Shown here one piece after another: positions 1 to 13,172 of a stretch of DNA of 64,000 nucleotides; position 1 is the first letter of the stretch; every line of letters begins with the position of its first letter. The position numbers and the translations under genes are program-made. Origin of the DNA: Ifrita kowaldi. Taxonomy: Eukaryota > Chordata > Aves > Passeriformes > Cinclosomatidae. The stretch lies in NCBI GenBank assembly GCA_013398055.1, contig VZRS01008261.1:1-64000 (forward strand), read 5' to 3'. The notes below the pieces were generated by a model. The model was not told the origin of the DNA. It did no database searches and was given only the letters and a program-made list of their open reading frames with translations.

Positions 1-330
1 AGTGGCAGCCTGTTGTGTGACGTCACCCCCGCCGCGGCCGCGCCCCGCCCGCACCGGGGGTCGCACCCGGGGGTCGTCCCGGGCCCTCCGCGGCACACGG
101 GGCCGTGCCGGGGCGCCTCCGGAGGGGCTGCCAGGGATTTGTACGCCGTTGAACTTTTAGTTCGGGCAGGAATCTGGAATTTGGAGCGAAACTGGAAAGT
201 TTGGGCGGTGTTTTTTTGGTGGGGCGGCTGCAGCAGGCCGGGGAAACGCCGGGTGTCGTGGGGGACACGACCGGAGTCCTGTGCCCCGACAGCCTTACCT
301 GGGCTGAGAACTGCCCGGTGTTAAACCCTG
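1..330 (+). promoter_or_regulatory. RHOA: CpG-rich region upstream of RHOA coding exons
   Basis: The first ~130 bases are very GC- and CpG-rich, unlike the AT-rich sequence that follows. The block contains a CRE palindrome (18-25) and a GC-box-like GGGGCGG near 220. RHOA genes have a non-coding first exon in a CpG island and a long first intron, and the first coding exon lies 16 kb downstream, so this is the expected place for the RHOA promoter or exon 1. In human, RHOA and TCTA are divergent neighbours, so the island could serve a bidirectional promoter whose other half lies outside the window. I cannot place the transcription start or the exon 1 donor from sequence alone. Confidence 0.6.
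18..25. promoter_or_regulatory. CRE palindrome TGACGTCA
   Basis: A perfect eight-base cAMP-response element (CREB/ATF site) sits inside the CpG-rich block. The match is seen directly. Function is inferred from the island context. Confidence 0.5.
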
Positions 331-3259
331 CATAAACCTTTTCTGCCAGGAAACCCATTCGTTTGAGGGCGAGAGGAACCTCCAGACTACTTCAGTTGTG
401 TTTGGGTTTTAAAAATAAGACCCAAAAACTTCTCCCAGAGGTTTGCAGAGTTAGTTATTACAGACACTCAGGATGAAGTATTGTTCCCAGCCAAATGATA
501 CCACAACTACTTTGATATCCTTTAAGAGGTGTCTGGAATGGGGGTTTGTTTGTTTTTAGTTGCTGCCTCATATCCAGCTTTTGTTTCTCTCCTGGTACAG
601 TTCACCTGTTTGTTACAGGGAAGCCTTCATGAGCAGTGGTTCCCACCCACCATTTCTCTGTGTGATACAGGATTTGGAGAAAATTAAACCCTAAGACATT
701 CCTGGGGAACGTTAAGTTTGTTGTTGCTTTTTTTTCCCCCCAGAGCTTAGCCTAAGTGTCAATTCTGCCATGTATGTGACTTTGAAATGGTGAACTTCTT
801 CTAGAAGCAAACTTCTCTTAATCTTTTCATCTCAGAAATCTCAAAAGTGAATTTCAAGTGCCCTAAATGTTGTTTGTGACCCAAAATATTCGATTCTCTG
901 ATGGCTTTATTTGGGGATTTTTTCCCAGTGTGGAAATATGAAGTGTTTTCCTCCCTGAAAAGATTGATTGTGAAAATATTTGCTTTCTGTTGAAGGCTCT
1001 TCTGATACATGTGTGCCTTCCTCCTGCCCTGTTCTGGCCTTACCCAGGTCTCCAGCCACACAGCCCTGGCATTTCTCGTTCAAATATACAGAGTCTAATT
1101 CTGGCACTGATTTGGACTGAGACTGCATGTTTAAAAAAAGAAAAACATTAGCCTTATTTCACTTTAATTAGTTCACTGGAATGTTTAACAGCGTATTGAG
1201 CATAAATGTTTGACATAAATTAATTCAAATGGGTGATTTATATCATTTAACACTAGAATACATGGGGTTTTTAAAAATAATTTTTCAAGACATGAATACA
1301 CCTTCACACAAGGGGCAAAATAAATTCAGTCACGGCAGAGCTCAGCTGAGCAGCTCTCATGTTATCCCTCCTCGTTCACCAAGCTCACGCTCTGGCTGAG
1401 TGCCACAGCAGCCGAGCGCCAGAGGCGGGGAGTTCTCTGAGCCAGGAATTGACAGTAAAAACATCCTAAATGATCTTAACCGCCACCAGGATGTAGGACT
1501 GGTGATGGCTCTTCAGATAAGCAAATTCCAATTGGAAACGTTTTGGAGGGGTCCTGGAAGTATCATCATCTTTCCTCATTTTTCTGATAGTAACTCTTGG
1601 TTTTTCTGGTTTTTACACTTAATCTTTTTCTCTCAATGTATTTACATTGCCCGGAACCCTGTGGGCTCTTCTTCACACCATGTCTGTGGTCTGCTCTCCC
1701 CTAGACATTTCTGCCCTTGGCTGCCTTTTCGTTAGCCAATTGTACCTTCTTGGTTTCTCTAATATTTTATTCCCTGCTGCTGTGGTATCATCAGGTTCTC
1801 CCAAGCCTTCACTCAGGCACCATCTTTTACCTTTAATACTAAATCTCATCTCTCTCATGTTCTGCTGTATTGCCTTACAATGTGTCTTTAAATGCAGTTT
1901 GAACTAATGTGGAGGAGAAGTGCAATGGGTGAGTTTGAGGAAGTTAGCATGTTGATCTTTATTTCAGTGTGCCCTTGAAATATTAAATTAATCCATGATG
2001 AGCTTGTCCTAGTAAAACACATAATAAGGGTGAAACTCTGTAATACAGAACAGTGCAGTACAAAATAAATGCACCAAATGACAGCTGACCTTCATTCCCA
2101 GGGTACAGCTATGCACCTGCACACACCTGAATGCATGATGAAAATCCTCTGCTCCTCGTCTTTTGGTGTAATTCCTGCTATAAATAGTGGGTAGCTAAAT
2201 AGAAAGAGGTAGTTGCTTATTACTTTTCACTTAATCTCAAAAATAAGCAAAAATATCCCAAAATATTGTCTGTGGTACACTGGTTAAGTTACTGCTGCTT
2301 TTACACTACTGTTTGGTGTCTGGGTGCCTTCTGGTCTTCATGGGATCTCTGTTACCACTCATTCTGAGCTGTGAATAAAGTACCAAAAGCTTATTGGAGT
2401 TGGTAGAGTGACACTGCCCTGTCCATCCTCTCTTCTGTCCTTTTCCTATCACCATATTTTCATTTGGGAAGGACATTTGAGACTATAAAAGTTGAACTAA
2501 GGTATCTATAGACCACCTTTTAATTAAGATATTTGCCATCCACACAACTAACAGCCAGTCTTTCCTAAGTGAATCATCTAATTAAACTAATCAGAAGGTT
2601 TGCTGTCTTTCTCTGACCACCTTTCATGACCAAGGTCCCTTGTAAAAGGAACAGATGGAGAGTTACAAGTATACCCAGTAAAACTGGGCAGTACACCAAA
2701 TATGAGGTTTTGCTTTCCTCAGGCTCTGACAGTTGTGGGTTTTCTGCTTGCTTTTTTATTGTTGTTTTTTAATCAGAAACAGGGCTCAATTCAGCCTCTT
2801 TGCTCAGTTAATTAGCAGTGCTTTGCAACCGTAAATAGTTCTGCCTCACCTGGCCTGAACTGTCACATATGGAGCAGGTCACTAGTGTGGATGTGTACAA
2901 AGGGACTCCTCCTCCTCATCTTCACAGTTGTAAGGAAGGTTGTCTTTGTATGTGTCAGTGGTTTGAAAGAACTAGCAGCTGTCCAAGTACCAGGTATCTC
3001 TGTTTGCATTCTTTGCTAACATTTCATTTTTCTTATATTTTACACCTGGAGGCTCTTTGTTCTTCACCTCCCGTCTGCTCTGTTGAAATTGTGGGAAGTG
3101 AGAAGGCCGTCTCACAGTGGGATCTTGACTGGGTGCTGACCAAGTGAATTGGCTCGTTTTTTGAACCTCAGTCCAAGAGCTGTTTGGAAAGGCTGGGTTC
3201 CATGTAAACCACAGCAGAACTAGACTTCTGCACTTGAAATTGAAAATGTTGTTGGGAGG

Positions 3260-4680
3260 ATTTTAAATTATACTGTGGAATGTTGACAGATGAGAATGAG
3301 CATGCAGTTTGGGATAAAGAAAGTATTAGAAATAAGAATACAGCCTTTCAGAAAGTTTAAGTCATGAAGTTGACCAGAAAAGTAAATAAGAACGTGAACT
3401 CTGGCAAGTCAAATGAAAAATACAAGGACCTGCCAAACATCATCTGAGAAACATCATATTAATAGCAAAAAAAAAAAAAAAAAAAAAAAAATANCATCAG
3501 AAACAAGAAAGGTGCTGGATTTTGGAGGGCCAATAGATGAAGAAGTGAAAGAAATATTTGATGATGAAGCCATGAGTAGAAAGTTAAATGACTTATGTGC
3601 ATTCCTGTTTCCCATGGAGGAGTCCAGGAGTCCGAAGAGGTTCCCTGTGCCAGATCTTCTCTTTATTGAGAACAGGACTCATTGGAAGATCTGTCTCTGC
3701 TTGAATTGTCAGCAAAGTAATTTATAGAGCAAAGTGATAAATAGAGTTACAAGATGCCAAGACCAGATGGTGCTTGCCCAGGGGTTCCAAAGGAAATTCA
3801 GGCCTGAAATGACCGAATTATTAATTACGCTGTGTAACTTCTCAATACCTTGAAGCCAGAGAAATAGAAGAGGATTTACATGGTAGCAGTTCTTAAAGAT
3901 AGTTCAGCAGGATATCACAGTTCAGTGCCTTTTTAAAAAATAAAAGACAAAAAAAAGCTAACCAGATGGACTAACAACTTAGAGTAGCAGAAAGCCAGTG
4001 TGGCTTTTGCAGAGGAAATGGTGCAGCTCATATCTACTGGGGGTTTTGAATGACTTGAGAAGCACAGAGAAGGGAAATTTGGGACAAGAGAAGAAGAGGG
4101 ATCTGTGTTACATCTCTACTGTTCAGCATATTCATAAATGATCTGGTGAGAAAGGTGTTGAGGAGGCAGGGAAGAAAAGACAAGGCTGACTAGGAAGAAT
4201 TGCAGCTTGCCTTTCTGACACTGAATTACAGGCAGCAAAATGCCAAATGAAGTTCGTTCCAGATAAATACAAAGAAGGGGGGTAATCTTAGTTTGTTTAT
4301 GCACTGATGGGGTGAAAGTTAATTATTGCTACTTAAAAGGAAGACCTTGCCATAATTCTGGGAAAATGGAAGTTTAGTGTTCAGCAGGGATCATATGAGT
4401 TTGTATGAGGGGCTTTGGGAAAGGAATAAAAAAAGGAAAACAGAGGGATAGCATCATGGCTCTTAGTCCTCAACACACTGATTACAGTGGGTTGGCACAA
4501 AGAAAGATGTGCTTTGAGATAGATACATTGCAACCGGAAAACAAAAGATGAGGCTGAAAAGAGTGATCAGAGATAAGGAATGGATTCCATACAGGGGGTG
4601 CTTAAAAGGATTGGAACTCTTTAGCTTGGCAAAGACATGACCAAGCACAGTCTGGTCTAGATCAAAACTGATGGTGCCTC
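3260..4680 (+). mobile_element. Ancient decayed CR1-type LINE segment
   Basis: The stretch reads like the reverse-transcriptase part of an old amniote CR1. Near 3750-3850 it has the 'aagaccagatggt...' portion that leads into the 'gtgtaactt' segment. A 'gtgtggcttttgcagaggaaa' segment lies near 3999, and 'tgttcagcatattcataaatgatctggtgag' (in parts) near 4120-4148. The order agrees with CR1. The reading frame is broken many times, so it is long dead. Borders are approximate, and family assignment is from memory of CR1 consensus patterns. Confidence 0.55.
3467..3494 (+). repeat. Poly-A run of 25 followed by a single N
   Basis: A 25-base A run at 3467-3491 is followed by TA and one ambiguous base at 3494. 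It lies inside the old CR1 segment and is most likely a sequencing or polishing weak spot. The run length should not be trusted. Confidence 0.8.
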
Positions 4681-6229
4681 TTCCTCAGTCTGCACTGAGA
4701 CCGCAGAATGCAGCGCCACAAAGTGCTTTGAATGACAACGATTTACGTGGCTTCAGAACCAAACAGATGAAATCTCAGGAGAAAACACTGTCAAATGGGC
4801 TGTTGGGCACAAAGAATTAAAAAAAAATAATTACCCCCAAGCTGGCAACTGAGAAAATACACTTGCAGAGGTGTCAATACATTTCCTCCTTCTTTTACTC
4901 TGAGATACCTGCATGTGTCAGGCAGTGTTGGGCTTGCTTGGTGTTTGATCTGAACCAGTGCAGTTTCAACAGATGTCGTGTGGTGGGAGGAGAGGAGGAA
5001 GGAGCACAGATGAGTGTCAGTTGTGGGTACAAGAAGATGGTTGTCTGGAAAAGTTAGTGTTAGTTTTTCTTGTCCATATGTGCTTTACTGCCAGTGCCTG
5101 AAGACAGAGCCACCTCGCCCAAGCAGAAGCCTGCCTTGTTCAGTGTGAGGTGCCCCACATCCCATCTGACATGCAGGAGGTGTCTGCAAAGAGAGGACAC
5201 CAAGAAAAATCTGGCCCAAATGCAAAGCGTTCTGCAGATTACACACGCGTGGAAATCCAAAGATCTACTATAATTACCTCAATATTAAGCCCTAATCTCA
5301 TTTTGTGCAGAGTAATCTTGGGACTCGGTATTGCATAAGAGAAGTGCTCTCGTAAGTCGTTGTGCCTACAGATAGCAAAGATGTAGTCAGTGGGGACAAA
5401 CGAGCAAGAATGTTCCATGAGGGGCAAGGACAGCAATGGCAGCCGCAGATCCTGAGGACAAAATCCTGCTTTCTGCCCCCAAAATACAAACTTTGCCTTC
5501 AGCCTTGGAGAGGGACTTGTCATGGTGGAGGAAGGGAGAAATGCTTGAATTAGTTTTCTTTCCTGGGTTCTGAAATGGTGTTAATTTACTGATTATATAG
5601 CAATAGGGAAGTGAACAGTATAGGGGTGAATTTGCAGGTAGTTGATCAGGAGCACCCTGCTAAGTTTGGTGTTAACAAAACAGGATGCACGTTGACAGTG
5701 TTAAGACAGAGTTTTGCTCGCACATATTGCTGGTTTAGTTTTTAAAAATTTTGACTTAAACATGCTTTGAAAAGATCTTTCAGGAACCTTCTTTTGCAGT
5801 ATTTTTCTCCTACCAAGTGTTGAATGTGAATTAAATAACCTGGCTTGGAAAGGAAATGAAGGCATCTGTTTTGTTCATGCTTATAAAACAGTGCAAGAAA
5901 GCCCTACAGATTAAATAAGAGAAAAGTAGTAACTGAACATAGAAAATAGAAAACAGAGGCTCAAAATCATGGAAAGTAACTGGGAGGGAAAAGGAGCTCA
6001 AATGACTGTGAAATTATGGATCTAAAAAGTTGAAATATGGTGAGGCCTTGCCATGTGTCCTGCTGGGAGGCCTGCCCGCCTTTGCTCTCAAGCTGGCTCA
6101 TCCCCTGTACGCTTGTCCTTGTTTCAGCTTTGCTCACCTCTCCTTAGGGTCTGAGAGAAGCATCCAGTTATTTTCTTCTGTGGTTGCGTCTCTTCCAGAC
6201 TGTCCTTTTTCCAGTTCTGCTGTAGTTGT

Positions 6230-6900
6230 TCCTCATATGGTCACTGTTGTGTAGTTTAATCATCCGTGTGCCCTGCTCTGAGTCATTTCCAGTTCATTTA
6301 TAGCCTTTTGACATGGGGAGGATCACAGCTGCACACATCAGAAGATGCAGTCATGCGATGGATTCTGACATTGTCTTAATGGTTTCTGGTTTGTTCCTTT
6401 TCTCCTAGTTCTTAATACTGGAGTCTTTAAAATTGTAGCACTTGGGAGTATTGAGCTGGTATTTTAGAGGAATTCACTATATAACCTTTAAATACTGTCC
6501 TTGAGTGGCAGTGATCAGCTCCCAGTCCATCATTTCATGTAGGAAGTTGAATCTGGTTTTTACGTTGCATATCACTTCACATTTCTCTCTTTCAAATTTT
6601 ATTGCCAAGGCACAGAGCCTGTTAAAGTTCTGAAATCCATCATAGTTAGCCCTTGCCTTTATTACCTCTACATCTTGACATCATCAGTAAATTTTGTTGT
6701 ATAGCTATTTTTCTTTGTTTTTTCAGATCATTTATGAATGTATAAGCTGTGCAGGTTCCACAGGTGTTTTTCTGAGAGCGCTGAGCATTTCCTTCTGCCT
6801 GGTTTCCTGTCTTTTGGCGGTTATTTATCTATACACAGGGAACTTCCGTGTAATCAGGTGTTTTGATTATCTTATTAAGTTTAAAAAAAAAGGTTGAATG
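6230..6900 (-). mobile_element. Probable old CR1 relic, minus orientation
   Basis: The block resembles the reverse complement of the CR1 coding region. 'gacatcatcagtaaattttg' near 6677-6697 and 'tcagatcatttatgaatgt' near 6724 correspond to the commonly seen antisense CR1 strings that run from 'catcatcagcaaa' to 'catt.atgaa'. No intact frame remains. Borders are rough. Confidence 0.45.
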
Positions 6901-7019
6901 ATATTGCACACATAATCTGACCAGACTTGGTGATTGACACCTCTGTTTTGATATATATCTTAGCTCTGAAGATCTCTGGCCTGAAAATGGAAGGAGTTTA
7001 TGTAATTTTTTTTCCAGAA

Positions 7020-7200
7020 AGCTCTTTACATACTGCAGCAGTTTGAAAGAATGCTAATATGCAGTAATAATAAAGAGAAGTAGGACAGTCTTAATGATTA
7101 TAATCCCATCAGACTAAGACATCAATCCCAGGTACAATAATGGAATAAGTAACAAAGTGTTCAGGAAAGAATTAAGGCAATGTCACTCAGCCTGGACTGG
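7020..7200 (+). mobile_element. Possible old CR1 fragment
   Basis: A run near 7090-7150 that reads 'atcccatcagactaagacatcaatcccagg' (in parts) and then 'ataatggaataagta' resembles the CR1 segment encoding the area just before the central reverse-transcriptase motif. The similarity is weak, borders are uncertain, and no frame is open. Confidence 0.3.
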
Positions 7201-7979
7201 GGGATATAGAAACAAGTGGTGTTAATTGTTTTAGTTTGGTTCTTAAGTGCAAGTGTTCATCTTAGCCTTCAGTTAGCTCTTGACAGTAATTGCATGTCAT
7301 TTTCAGTGAGAAACTAAGCCAGAACTAAATCAATATGGTTCATATTAAATTTAGTAGAAAGAGGGCAGCTGTAAAAGGCAAGTGGAGGCTCAAGTGAGTT
7401 CTGTGTGTAGTGAGTTGAAGGAGTTGGACTCTTGGGCTGTGTTTCTTAGTGGTCACCTGGAAGAAATGCAAAATGCCAGTAATGGGAAATTTGCAGAGGC
7501 TGAAGAAGTGAGGAAGTGACAAGAAAAACCTCATCATAATGCAGAAAATGTAACTGACTGCTGGAGTGAGGAGCATGGTATGGGATTCTCTGTTACTACT
7601 ATTTTAAAATTAAGATGGTCTGCACTTGAGTTAATGCACGGGGTGAAGACTACTGGGGAATGACCAAGCTGTGGCTTGTTTGCACTTGAAAAGCAGCTTA
7701 GGGTGTGGTCCTCTGATACTGTGTGAGTGGATTTAAGGCTTCTGCTCCTGGAGCTGTGTTGCAGTAGCCCTGGGGCATTTGGAGCTGTGATGGACAAGAT
7801 GGGATGGGAAGGTATGGTACACAGTGCTGGGCTCTCAAGGGTCCTCCTGCCTGATGCACTTCACCGTGACACCTCTACCACTTTGTTACTCCTTATGCCA
7901 GGAATAGGCAGTCACTACTGTCAAAGGTATAAAGGTAATTTAAAAAAAAACCAAACCAACCAGCTCTATGTTAGGATGC

Positions 7980-8400
7980 TTCAGTCTGGAAAGGCTGTTA
8001 TGTGAGCAGCAGGAAAAGGGTGAGTGGAGGCAAATTGTTCACTCCCTTTCCATTTCAGTTAGGAGGCAGTAAAAGAAACTAATAGGGACAATCTTGAATT
8101 TAAAGGAAGTGGCTTTACACAATGTGTAATTAAGTTGTGGGAACTCCCTCCAACAGGATGTTGTGTGTGCTGGAAGTTTACATGGGTTCAAAGGGAGTCT
8201 GGACAAGCTCATGGAGGAGAAATCTATTTGAGGTTACCAAATTCATGGGAACCGCATCTGACCCAAGGAGCTCCTGGGCTGAAGGCTGGCAAGCATGCAA
8301 GGGGAAGCTTCCTGTTCATTTTTCCTCTTCTCCTTTAGCACAAGAATCCAGTTCTGAGCTTATCTGGAATGCCAGGGACTAAGCTCCTAAGTCAATGTAC
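7980..8400 (+). mobile_element. Old CR1 3'-region relic
   Basis: The segment around 8110-8230 has the order 'taattaagttgtgggaactc', 'acaggatgttgtg', 'catgggttcaaaggga', 'ggacaagctcatggagga'. This is the order of the 3' part of older amniote CR1 elements. It is degenerate and non-coding. Confidence 0.5.
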
Positions 8401-9080
8401 CTATTTCGCTGTGTGTAGACCTGTAGTTACAGGTGGTCTGTGAGTCTCTAGGTGTAAGTTTAGGTGCAGGAACAAGTTGTTCCCCTGGTCAGTGTCCATG
8501 TTGGAGCTGCTTGTGAGACACAGTGCTGGGTGTAGAGGGTTGCAAAGGTCATGGTTTGGGTGTTTTAACAAAAGATAGTTTGTGTGTTCCTGGGAGCACT
8601 TGGCAGTGCTTAGGCATCATTCCTGTAAAAGCAGGGGCAGGTGCTCTGTACAGGGAAGGAGAGAAAAGCAAAGTGTTTTGCTCTTTCCTGCGGTGGTTAA
8701 AAATCAAGCAAATTTATTAGAATCCAAACCAATTTTCTTCTCTGAGAGGAAGGTGAATTGTGTGTTGTCATACAGGATTTTTCCTGGAGAGGAAAGCAAG
8801 GGCAAAGGCTGTAATTTGATAGGATGAATCCTACTTTGAGACTTCACATGATATCTCGGATTAGACGTACTGTGTCCGCATGACACTCAACACGGATCTA
8901 GTGCTGACGGCTGATTCAGGTTTCCTCCAAAACATTGCACTGGCAGGCTTTAGACTGCATGAGGAATCTCCTGCCCCATCACAGCCATTGCAGAGTCAGC
9001 ATGAGCAACACACTGTGTCCTTAAGGAAGATGCACTGTATGCCCATGCCTATTAAACACCTGTTGTGTACTTTTGGATAA

Positions 9081-9118
9081 CTCTTAATGACTGTACAAAA
9101 TTCATCAGTCATTAAGGG
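9081..9118. repeat. Short inverted repeat (hairpin)
   Basis: CTCTTAATGACTG (9081-9093) and CAGTCATTAAGGG (9106-9118) pair along 13 positions with one T-G wobble, around a 12-base loop. Its role is unknown. It may be a remnant of a small transposon. Confidence 0.5.
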
Positions 9119-11360
9119 TTCACTGGGGCTGGCAACCAATGTTGCTAAGACCTAATGCAGTTAAGCTGACCCTGCTCCCAGTTCTGGTGATGTGGTACAA
9201 AGAGGCTTGAGCTGGTTATTTGTGGAGTTAGCTGAGACCTGGGGAGGTTTATTAGCTGGGGGTGAACACAGCTACTCTGCTCCTGATTTAAAGCTGGCTC
9301 TGGAAATGTACAGCTCTGTTTGCAAGGCACTTTTTCCAAACTAGTAAAACATGCCAGATTTGAGCCTGGTTGACACAGGCTGAATGAACTGTTATCAGAA
9401 AGCTGAACACACAGCTGGCCCTGTCCAAAGACCTTCCCAAAGGTCCTGTGTCCACTGTTTAGTCCCAGTGTTGGATACTATGCTGACCTTCTGTGTCAGT
9501 TTTTCAATTGTACTTCAGTCTTGCAACAGAAAATTTCCATTTCTTTGTGGATTAAATTTAATGTGCAACATCAGTAGCCTGCCCTATGCTTTGCCAGCTT
9601 TGGAACTTTTTTCAAGTGTTAGATTTCATATGTAACCCTCCCAAAAAACCCCAGCAGATAGCTTTTTCTCACCAACTGCTCCCACATAGTGCTGAAGTTA
9701 GAAATAGGTCTATTTTGCAGTACTGTCAAACTGCTTTATGTACTGGCTGCAGTAAGGAATATAAATATAGCTATTTCTCAAAGGCCTTGTTAGCAACACT
9801 TTAAATAATGTAGCTTTTTGGTTTATGAGTGCAAATGTCCACAGGCAAACTTGCACAGAATTAAGAAAATCTCAACCATTACAATGAAATGTGTTGACTG
9901 TCCCCTTGACAGAGGTGACTACATTCACATTTTTAGTGTTTTTAGTCCGGTGGTTTGGAATTGAACTGAGCTTCCACCCCAGTAATGCTTGATTTCAGGT
10001 CGTTCATGGTGTCAAAACGGCAGATCACTCTGAGCTCACAGTGTGTCTGGCTTTACTGTCAGTGTGGCTGTACAGATAAGCTCAGACAGTAAGTGGTCAC
10101 TTGCAGCATGTTTTGGGGTGTGGACTTCTTCCAGGATCTTTTAGGAACCCTGTAGCAGAAACATGGGATGTATCTGACTCCTTTATGTGACTGAGTCATG
10201 TTTTTCCTTAACTTTTTTTTCTTACTTTTATTTCAGTCCCAAGGCTGTTGGCCTCCCAGTTTGCAGCTTCTCTAAGAGGTGAACTGGGGTCATAGCTTCT
10301 CTCACTTCACAACTATTGCTATGTAAGAGCAGGGCCGTCCTGTGTTGGTCATGTGGGGAAAAATGGCATGATAGCACATACAGGCTTACATGTGCTGAAG
10401 GAAGCTGATTGAAGGTAGCAGGAGTAGCATTTCAGCAGCAAGCTGCAGTATTTCTGATATTGTTTATATATGCTTTCACTAATGAGAAGTGAGCAGCAAA
10501 AAAGGATTACAGACTGTATGGTTGCTGACATTTTCCATTGGGACTTTAGTGGAGGAGGAGGTTGAGATGCTTGCCTGCTGTTGGGAGATGTGGGAATCCT
10601 GCATTCTGTTCTAGAGGAGCAGTTACATCCTTCTGCCATTCTCTTCCTGGCCTGTTTGCCTGACCCCTCCCCATTCCCTGGTCATAGTCTTTGGACCACT
10701 TCACCCACTCAGATGCTCTGTGTTTAGTCTCTTTCTTCACTGGCTGTACATAGCTGCCCTAAAATCAGACCTATTTGCTTCTGGGCTTATAACTTTGGAC
10801 TCCAAATTGCTTTGCTAGTTCTCAGTTTTGATGCCAGACCTTGGGTAGATGGCCAGAAGAAAACTGTGGGAAAAGCCTGCTCATTCCCTCTTCATCCCTG
10901 GAGTCTTTGGGAAAACTCTTTCTTCCTCCCCTCAGACCTGAACAAAAGTGAGTCTATTTTAGGAGTAAATGCAGGTACTGAGGCAGAGGCAGTTGAGGGA
11001 CTGGGACAGAGTCAGTTCTCCCCTGTGGTAGGTAGAGGGCAGGGCCTCACTGGTCAGGGTGGAGGACACTTGAGCAGAGTTTCTTCTCCTGTTCCTTCAG
11101 CCTGGCTCTTGTTCCTCCTGCTGCCCAGGGCAGGGCTGACTGAATGAGGGGGAAATGAAGCAAGTGAGAAGAGTGCCAGGCTGTAATTCACTCAGCAGCA
11201 AACTGCTTCAGTGCTGTGTAGAGGAGTCACCAGCAAGGCAGTCTTTCTAAGATTTCAAAAGCTTTACCTTCCAACATTTGGTTTTAAGGACTTCAGCAAG
11301 ATTAGGTGAGAAAGGATTTAAAGGATGTTCCCCCCACACCCCCAGCGTCCTTACTGCAGG

Positions 11361-11382
11361 CTGAACTGCTTCTGAACTGCTT
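11361..11382 (+). repeat. Two direct copies of an 11-mer
   Basis: CTGAACTGCTT occurs twice in tandem, shortly before the poly-T run and N gap. It is a small duplication or a local assembly artefact. Confidence 0.6.
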
Positions 11383-11416
11383 CTGCTCAGTTCTTGCTGA
11401 CATGCAATAATCCAGA

Positions 11417-11524
11417 TTTTTTTTTTTTTTNNNNNNNNNNNNNNNNNNNNNNNNNNNNNNNNNNNNNNNTTGCTCATTTTTTGGTTCATGTAAAAAACCA
11501 AGTTTTTTTTTTTTTTTTTTTTTT
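11417..11524. other. Assembly gap of 39 N between poly-T runs
   Basis: A run of 14 T (11417-11430) enters a 39-N gap (11431-11469). A second run of 22 T follows at 11503-11524. The gap was probably caused by the homopolymers. True lengths are unknown and no gene feature is affected. Confidence 0.9.
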
Positions 11525-13049
11525 GCAAAATTCTGCATTTTGCAAAGGAGCTGCCCATATAGCATAGCAGGCAACGTAAAGTTACTAGTAGTTAATTGGT
11601 AATTGAAATTAAATATAGTTGTGATACCTTTGTGATGGTAAAGGGCTGTTTCTTCCATCAATTACTTCCTCCAGGATGAGATCCAGAGTGAGACAGACAA
11701 ACCTGGCATTTTTGTTGTGAGCCTATCCAACTTCAGAATGTCAACAGTGTGTCCACAATCCTCACTCATGCTGTGTGGCCTTGGGACCTGCAGGAGTGGA
11801 GGCACTGGAAAAGTTGTTCCTTGGAACAATAAATAGCGTGCAGAAGAGGCAAATTCCCTTGCAGTAAACAGTAATACTTGGTGGGGAGTATGTTTAAAAC
11901 TTGGGAAAAAATATTTTCCCCATTTCTTAATTCTCCTGGAGTATTTTGTGGATTCCCTTAACAAGCAAGGCTTTATACTTCAGGAGCCTTGGAGCGTCAC
12001 TGCACTTAGAAACAGCAGCCTCCTGGAACAAGGATATTAGTGTGGCAACTTGGCAAACAGGAGCTCCTTGTGTTGTAACCTCCTGTGATATTAGTGGGAT
12101 TGAGTAAATGATGTCTAAAGCTCCTGTAATACCTGTGAAAGACACTGGCCTAGGCTGAGGAAATGTCATAATTGAATCTCTTCCATTCGGATGAGTCACT
12201 TGAGTCATGTTGTGAGAGTTTCCACTTTGAATCTAGCAGACTAGCTGGTTTTGAGACTCCTATAAATGCAAAGGTGGGAGGAGTGGTTCATTTAAGAGTG
12301 GTAAAAATTGCAGATCTGTTGCCTTGCTGCAGAAGACAGCACAGATTTTCCTAGAAGATCACTGCAGCCATTCTGCTACACTAATTGGGATAAAATGTTT
12401 CTTGCTCAGTGTTCTGCGTGCATCATCAGTGATGCAGTTCCAGCAGCTTTCTGGATTTATTGGACTCTCCCTGCTCTGTGCATTGTGTAAAAGGATGAAT
12501 GTGTAGTACTTGTGTTCAGTTACAGTGAGGTAGTAGTTGCTTGGATTTGGTTTGTTTGTTATACCCTCTCAGGTAGTTCATAGAGGTTTTTTAGCTCTAA
12601 ATGTAGACGTACTCGCTGCTAAAAGCTGTGCTGCAGCAAATACTAAATTGTGTGTAATGTACATCTTAAATGAAACTCTTTAGGCCAGCAAAGTGCTTTG
12701 ATTCCCACATACTGCTGGTACAAATTTGATGTATTTCCATGTTTCAGAATACTTAGGAAAACCAGAGCATGTCAGAATGCAGCAGAAAGACCCGACTGCT
12801 GTGAATGGTGTTAGTGTTGTCCTTGTGACACGCACCACTAAGATGTAGCTCCATTCTAACAATCCATTTTTTCTCTATTGTGCTACCAAGATGTTGCTTT
12901 TCTGAGTCTTTGCCAGACCTGACAACCCCTTACAGCTGCCCACTGGAGAGGAATGTATTTATTTTAGCTAAAAATAATAGGTGAAATATGCTGATCTGTA
13001 CACTGAATCCTCTAAATAAGGAAATTCAGGGAATTCCTAAATTAGGAAG

Positions 13050-13172
13050 TGTTCAAGGTTGGATGAGGCTTTGAGCAACCTGGTCTAGTGAATGGTGACC
13101 CTGCCCTGGCAGGGGGTTGGAGCGATGTGATCTTGAAGGTCCCTTCCAACCCAAACCATTCTATGGTTCATT
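13050..13172 (+). mobile_element. CR1 LINE, 3' end fragment
   Basis: This is a 5'-truncated CR1 tail. It has the 'gttggatgaggctttgagcaacctgg' portion, then 'ccctgccctggcagggggttgga', then 'gatcttgaaggtcccttccaaccc' and finally 'aaaccattctatgg' (quoted in parts). This order and the terminal ATTCTATG are diagnostic of bird CR1 3' ends. Confidence 0.9.

Noticed and set aside
3413..3727. 104-codon frame with a poly-lysine stretch
   Set aside because: It is produced by a poly-A run and an N inside a decayed CR1 element. It is not a gene.
11247..11661. Minus-strand frames crossing the 39-N gap
   Set aside because: They are artefacts of unknown bases and poly-T runs.
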